In this document: positions 53,950 through 56,437 of the stretch, one piece after another
Layout of the letters: every line of letters starts with the position of its first letter
How positions within the stretch are numbered: the stretch's first letter is position 1
DNA from: Acidobacteriota bacterium
GTDB lineage: Bacteria; Acidobacteriota; Terriglobia; Acidiferrales; UBA7541
Direction: 5' to 3'
Assembly: GCA_003225295.1 (NCBI GenBank)
Contig: QHYZ01000108.1
Coordinates: 1 to 56,437 of the forward strand
Length of the DNA: 56,437 bases
Notes under the pieces: model-generated
What the model saw: the letters and a program-made list of their open reading frames with translations, nothing else
What the model was told of the DNA's origin: nothing
Database searches by the model: none
Translations under genes and position numbers: made by a program

Positions 53950-54360
53950 CTAGGCGCTTTCGCGCTGCACACGCGGCTCAATGCGTGAACGGTTTTGAGT
54001 GAACGTCCCGCCGAGTACGACAAGCGGTATGAGAGTTCCTAGAAACACAAGGTGATACCACCCTGGAAATCTCGCCCAAAGCTGAACGTGTACCGGGACG
54101 AATGCCGCGAGCAGGACTCCGCCGAGCACCCACAATACGCGAGCGCTCGACGGCGCCACAGCCCTTGTGGCAGCGCCCGCGGCCAGCGATGCAAGAGCAC
54201 CGAGCGCGAGGCGGGCCGCCATCATCCCGTGCGTGAACACCATCTGCGGCTCGGCCGCAGCGTAGCCTTCGAGGGCGAGTCGCAGGACGCGGTTTAGAAG
54301 GGACGCGACCAGCACCCAAACCACAAGCCCCACGATAAACGCGAGAATGGATCGTTTCAT
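53950..54360 (-). CDS. small four-helix membrane protein
   Basis: A 136-residue integral membrane protein with four hydrophobic segments (AFIVGLVVWVLVASLL; LALGALASLAAGAAT; VLWVLGGVLLAAFVPVHV; LVFLGTLIPLVVLGG). No motif assigned. GAGGAAAG precedes the ATG at 54360. A palindromic operator overlies its promoter at 54377-54398, so it is likely controlled by a TetR-type repressor not in view. Confidence 0.78.
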   Translation of the reverse strand: MKRSILAFIVGLVVWVLVASLLNRVLRLALEGYAAAEPQMVFTHGMMAARLALGALASLAAGAATRAVAPSSARVLWVLGGVLLAAFVPVHVQLWARFPGWYHLVFLGTLIPLVVLGGTFTQNRSRIEPRVQRESA

Positions 54361-54376
54361 GGAGTCTTTCCTCCTC

Positions 54377-54400
54377 TAGTCTGAACGAAAACAGACTATA
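54377..54400 (-). promoter_or_regulatory. palindromic operator and -10 box of the 53950-54360 gene
   Basis: TAGTCTG (54377-54383) and CAGACTA (54392-54398) are perfect arms around 8 bases. On the minus strand a -10 TATAGT covers 54400-54395, overlapping one arm. This is the typical position and size for a TetR-family repressor site. No further gene was seen in 54401-54658. Confidence 0.55.
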
Positions 54401-54658
54401 GCGCAGATTTCCCCGCCGCCCGCACGGAGTGTGCTTTCGTTGGCCCACATGCGAGGCGGCGTGAGTTGATCCCAGCACAGGAAAGGCATACTTGGAAGCA
54501 GTTTGGTTCGATCCAGACTTGCGGCTTTGGGGTGAGAGCGTGGCATTCAGCTGACTCTCTCGTGTCGAGTGGCACAGACACTCGGTCTGGTCGGGCTGCT
54601 GCGAATGGTAAACTGTGGTTTCCAGATCAAGAATCCCGGCCAGAAGAGGATGCAGGTA

Positions 54659-54859
54659 ATGAAACGGACGCGACGGCTTCGTCGGCCATCGCCGAGGACC
54701 GTGACCAACCGTATGGTGAGGGCCGTTTTGGCGGCGGGAGTTTTGTTGGCTGCGCCTTCTCTGTGTGGGCACCATGGCTTTGCCGTATACGTTCACCGTG
54801 GTGTGGATCGGCCGTTTTCCATTTTCCATTATTTTCCAATTAAACGTCTCTTGAGTTAG
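54659..54859 (+). pseudogene. 5' fragment of a DUF6152-like secreted protein gene
   Basis: An ATG with AGAGGA upstream begins a signal peptide (VRAVLAAGVLLAAPSLCG) followed by HHGFAVYV, the start pattern of DUF6152 proteins (HHGFA...YD). After that the sequence loses similarity (HRGVDRPFSIFHYF) and stops at 54859, a few bases before the tRNA-Gly remnant. I read it as a gene cut by the same event that produced the tRNA fragment. Confidence 0.5.
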
Positions 54860-54862
54860 ATT

Positions 54863-54912
54863 GCAAGCTTCCCAAGCTTCGGACGTGGGTTCGATTCCCA
54901 TCGCCCGCTCCA
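54863..54912 (+). tRNA. 3' half of a tRNA-Gly(CCC) gene
   Basis: The anticodon loop TTCCCAA (anticodon CCC at 54871-54873), the T arm GTGGG-TTCGATT-CCCAT, the acceptor strand CGCCCGC and encoded CCA (54910-54912) are all present. The 5' half (acceptor GCGGGCG and D arm) is absent; the bases upstream do not pair with the 3' acceptor strand. This is the usual form of an integration-site duplicate or a deletion scar. Not a functional tRNA. The element, if any, would lie to the left. Confidence 0.7.
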
Positions 54913-55198
54913 TAAGTCTCGATGATTCGGCTGCCTTTATGCGGCTGAGTCGCTGAAAATACCCCCAGAAACGGTTGGTTTTGGACGCTAGATGGACGCC
55001 GCCGCCTGGGATGCACTTCAGGTCGGCGCTTCCAGGATAATCGGCAACCCTTCCCTAATCGCGTTACGCCAGAGTGGCCCGTTGATCCGCCCGGAAGGCT
55101 TGCCGAGGCGCGGCGCGAGCGGCCAACAAAAACTAGACCATGCATTTATCGGTGTGGACGGGCTCTGTATTTGAATAGCAATAGATGATCGCGTTCAA
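54913..55198. other. intergenic stretch after the tRNA fragment
   Basis: About 290 bases with no recognised gene. Short frames on both strands lack ribosome sites and family patterns. No integrase or direct repeat of the tRNA 3' end was noticed here. Confidence 0.4.
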
Positions 55199-56035
55199 TT
55201 AGTGCTTAGCGTGGACAACATGAACACCAAGGTGTCCGGGCGCGAGTCCTTGAACGGCGCGGCCGAACCTGGACGCGATCTCCTGGAAATTGATGTCTTC
55301 GATGGCACCAAATCCGTGCGAGTGAAGAATCGCTGCAATGCCAGCCGGCTCGAAACGGCTGACCGAACGTTCATCAATTTTCTTAAGCTGTTCGGTCCGC
55401 TCCTTTTCTAATTGCCTTAGCTCTTCGGAGAATGCCTCGGGCTCCATGTAGTCGAACACCACCTCCGAGTTCTGGATTGACGAAATGTAGTCCAGAGTGC
55501 GGCCGATAGCGTCCTGTGTCAGATATGGCACAACCCCGAGCCAAGTGAAAAACGCGGGCGAGTTCTGCTGAAAGTCTGCGGCGACGAGCTTCTCTCCCAC
55601 ATCGTCCCGCTCGAAATCGACTGGCACGAGAATAAGCCATGCCGGAAGTGCGATTTGAGCTTCAGCCAAGCGCTGGCGTTTCCATGCCTGCGTCGCGGGG
55701 TGGTCCACCTCATAGATACGGATCTGTCGTGCGCCATGGGGATTCCGGAGAGCGAAAGTGTCGAGTCCGGCGCCAAGGATGACGATCTGCCGAATCCCTC
55801 TTTCGACAGCTCTTGACAAAGCATCTTCCGCAATCCGGCTTCGCGCGGTGGTGAACAGACGTCCGATGCTGGCCAAGGGGTGTCCGTTCGCAAATTGAAG
55901 CACTTCCTTTTCGTCTTCACGCAGAATCTTCATGGCAAATGGGTCATAGAGGATTGAGCCATGATCGAGCACCTGATGAGCAGCTCGTTGTCGGGCGATC
56001 ATCAGGGCTGTGCGGCTGGGTTCATTAGGCTTCAT
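55199..56035 (-). CDS. SAM-dependent methyltransferase, LCMT/TIGR00027 family
   Basis: A 278-residue class I methyltransferase. The SAM loop is VILGAGLDTFALR and the acidic motif YEVDHPATQAWKRQRL; TWLGVVPYLTQDAI is also typical of the family that includes leucine carboxyl methyltransferases and many bacterial O-methyltransferases. Substrate unknown. The gene lies right of the tRNA remnant, so on the chromosome side if that is an integration scar. The start overlaps a doubtful small frame at 56025-56267. Confidence 0.85.
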   Translation of the reverse strand: MKPNEPSRTALMIARQRAAHQVLDHGSILYDPFAMKILREDEKEVLQFANGHPLASIGRLFTTARSRIAEDALSRAVERGIRQIVILGAGLDTFALRNPHGARQIRIYEVDHPATQAWKRQRLAEAQIALPAWLILVPVDFERDDVGEKLVAADFQQNSPAFFTWLGVVPYLTQDAIGRTLDYISSIQNSEVVFDYMEPEAFSEELRQLEKERTEQLKKIDERSVSRFEPAGIAAILHSHGFGAIEDINFQEIASRFGRAVQGLAPGHLGVHVVHAKH

Positions 56036-56267
56036 GTTCTAGGTCTCCGTTCTCATCAATAGCTGATGGCACGAGTTGTCGTGTGCGCAACTGGCGCCGT
56101 GCACACCGATATCTTCCGCTCAAGTAGATACCTCCCGAGTCCGGTCCCAAGAGGAGCTCTAAACCCGTCACGCGGCCAGTCCGCCAGAACTCGTACATAC
56201 CGCCCAATAGAATCACGAGAGCAGCCAAGAGGCGTCGATGGAGATGCATGCCATCCAGTCTAAGCAA
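56025..56267 (-). CDS. doubtful small membrane ORF, 80 residues
   Basis: The frame has one hydrophobic segment (LLAALVILLGGMYEFW) and then a soluble tail. It overlaps the methyltransferase start by 11 bases. ATG 56249 is an alternative start. No family. It could be a gene or a chance frame. The last 170 bases of the window hold nothing I can recognise. Confidence 0.3.
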   Translation of the reverse strand: MLRLDGMHLHRRLLAALVILLGGMYEFWRTGRVTGLELLLGPDSGGIYLSGRYRCARRQLRTRQLVPSAIDENGDLEHEA

Positions 56268-56437
56268 GCATCCATGAGTTCAGGCTGTATCGTCGATTCC
56301 TTACCTTGGGATTACTTCAGGTTTCCCGTGACTCGGGCGCTATCCTAAAGATGCCTTGCTGATCCACCTACGACCAGGCACTTCAACCCTAAAGCCGCCT
56401 AGATGTGCACTGCCGCGAAAGGTGAAGGCAGAAGCCC

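Noticed and set aside
49702-54912. prophage or integrative element with its own integrase
   Set aside because: No integrase, phage structural or conjugation gene is visible; only the tRNA fragment hints at an element, so no boundaries are called.
53978-54913. minus-strand frame starting MERAMGIEPTSEAWEACN
   Set aside because: The start is the reverse complement of the tRNA-Gly 3' half, a known source of false proteins, and the rest is antisense to other features.
54840-55145. minus-strand frame ending GAGDGNRTHVRSLGSLQSN
   Set aside because: Same tRNA-derived artefact in another frame.
1-56437. CRISPR array or toxin-antitoxin pair
   Set aside because: No regularly spaced direct repeats with unique spacers were seen, and no small gene pair matched a known toxin-antitoxin family.

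Overview
The window reads as chromosomal DNA of a Gram-negative heterotroph, most likely an acidobacterium (Acidobacteriota, Koribacter/Sulfotelmatobacter-like). The reasons are moderately high GC, dense short operons, lipid A genes, a fadN-type beta-oxidation fusion, a long single membrane anchor for succinate dehydrogenase, GTP-dependent PEP carboxykinase, and many secreted hydrolases with uninformative names. The assignment is inference from gene content; no 16S gene or database search was available.

Layout. 1-1115: lipid A start (lpxA cut by the window edge, fabZ). 1316-9208: peptidases (M20, a HExxH metallopeptidase with TPRs, a large M1 aminopeptidase) and an ABC exporter operon. 9306-12479: radical SAM protein, an AAC(6')-like acetyltransferase, fumC. 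13097-15913: secreted acetamidase, metallo-beta-lactamase-fold enzyme and a small secreted protein, with a leftover PQQ-dehydrogenase tail between them. 15976-19695: one minus-strand run combining F420 biosynthesis (cofH, cofC), a 3-oxoacid CoA-transferase (scoAB) and a probable F420-binding PPOX protein. 19972-24132: cytochrome c plus DUF5666 protein, then a complete molybdate system (Mop-domain regulator, modA, modB, modC) with a ModE-like dyad upstream. 24406-26163: an intact IS1380-family element with definable ends and a 5-bp target duplication, which splits a short reading frame.

26565-36368: fatty-acid oxidation fusion, patatin, a 3'-truncated desaturase next to a palindromic repeat, an NmrA-like protein, a decayed alpha/beta hydrolase, a TrmJ-like methyltransferase and pckG with a structured leader. 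37025-40654: succinate dehydrogenase/fumarate reductase of the mycobacterial Sdh1 type, with a frameshifted small gene inside the operon. 40877-46398: peroxiredoxin, amidohydrolase, cytochrome c, an Nramp metal transporter with tandem operator-like repeats over its promoter, and a DUF3467 protein. 46734-56437 looks accessory: a frameshifted winged-helix/ATPase/TPR regulator divergent from a vanadium haloperoxidase-type enzyme, a likely pseudokinase, small membrane proteins, a truncated DUF6152-like gene abutting the 3' half of a tRNA-Gly(CCC) gene (a candidate attachment-site scar), and an LCMT-like methyltransferase.

No CRISPR array, rRNA, intact tRNA, integrase or phage module was seen. The best candidates for something new are the pseudokinase with a C-terminal Cys-pair domain, the SDH operon with its Cys/His-rich anchor, the F420/CoA-transferase gene run and several unassigned operators.
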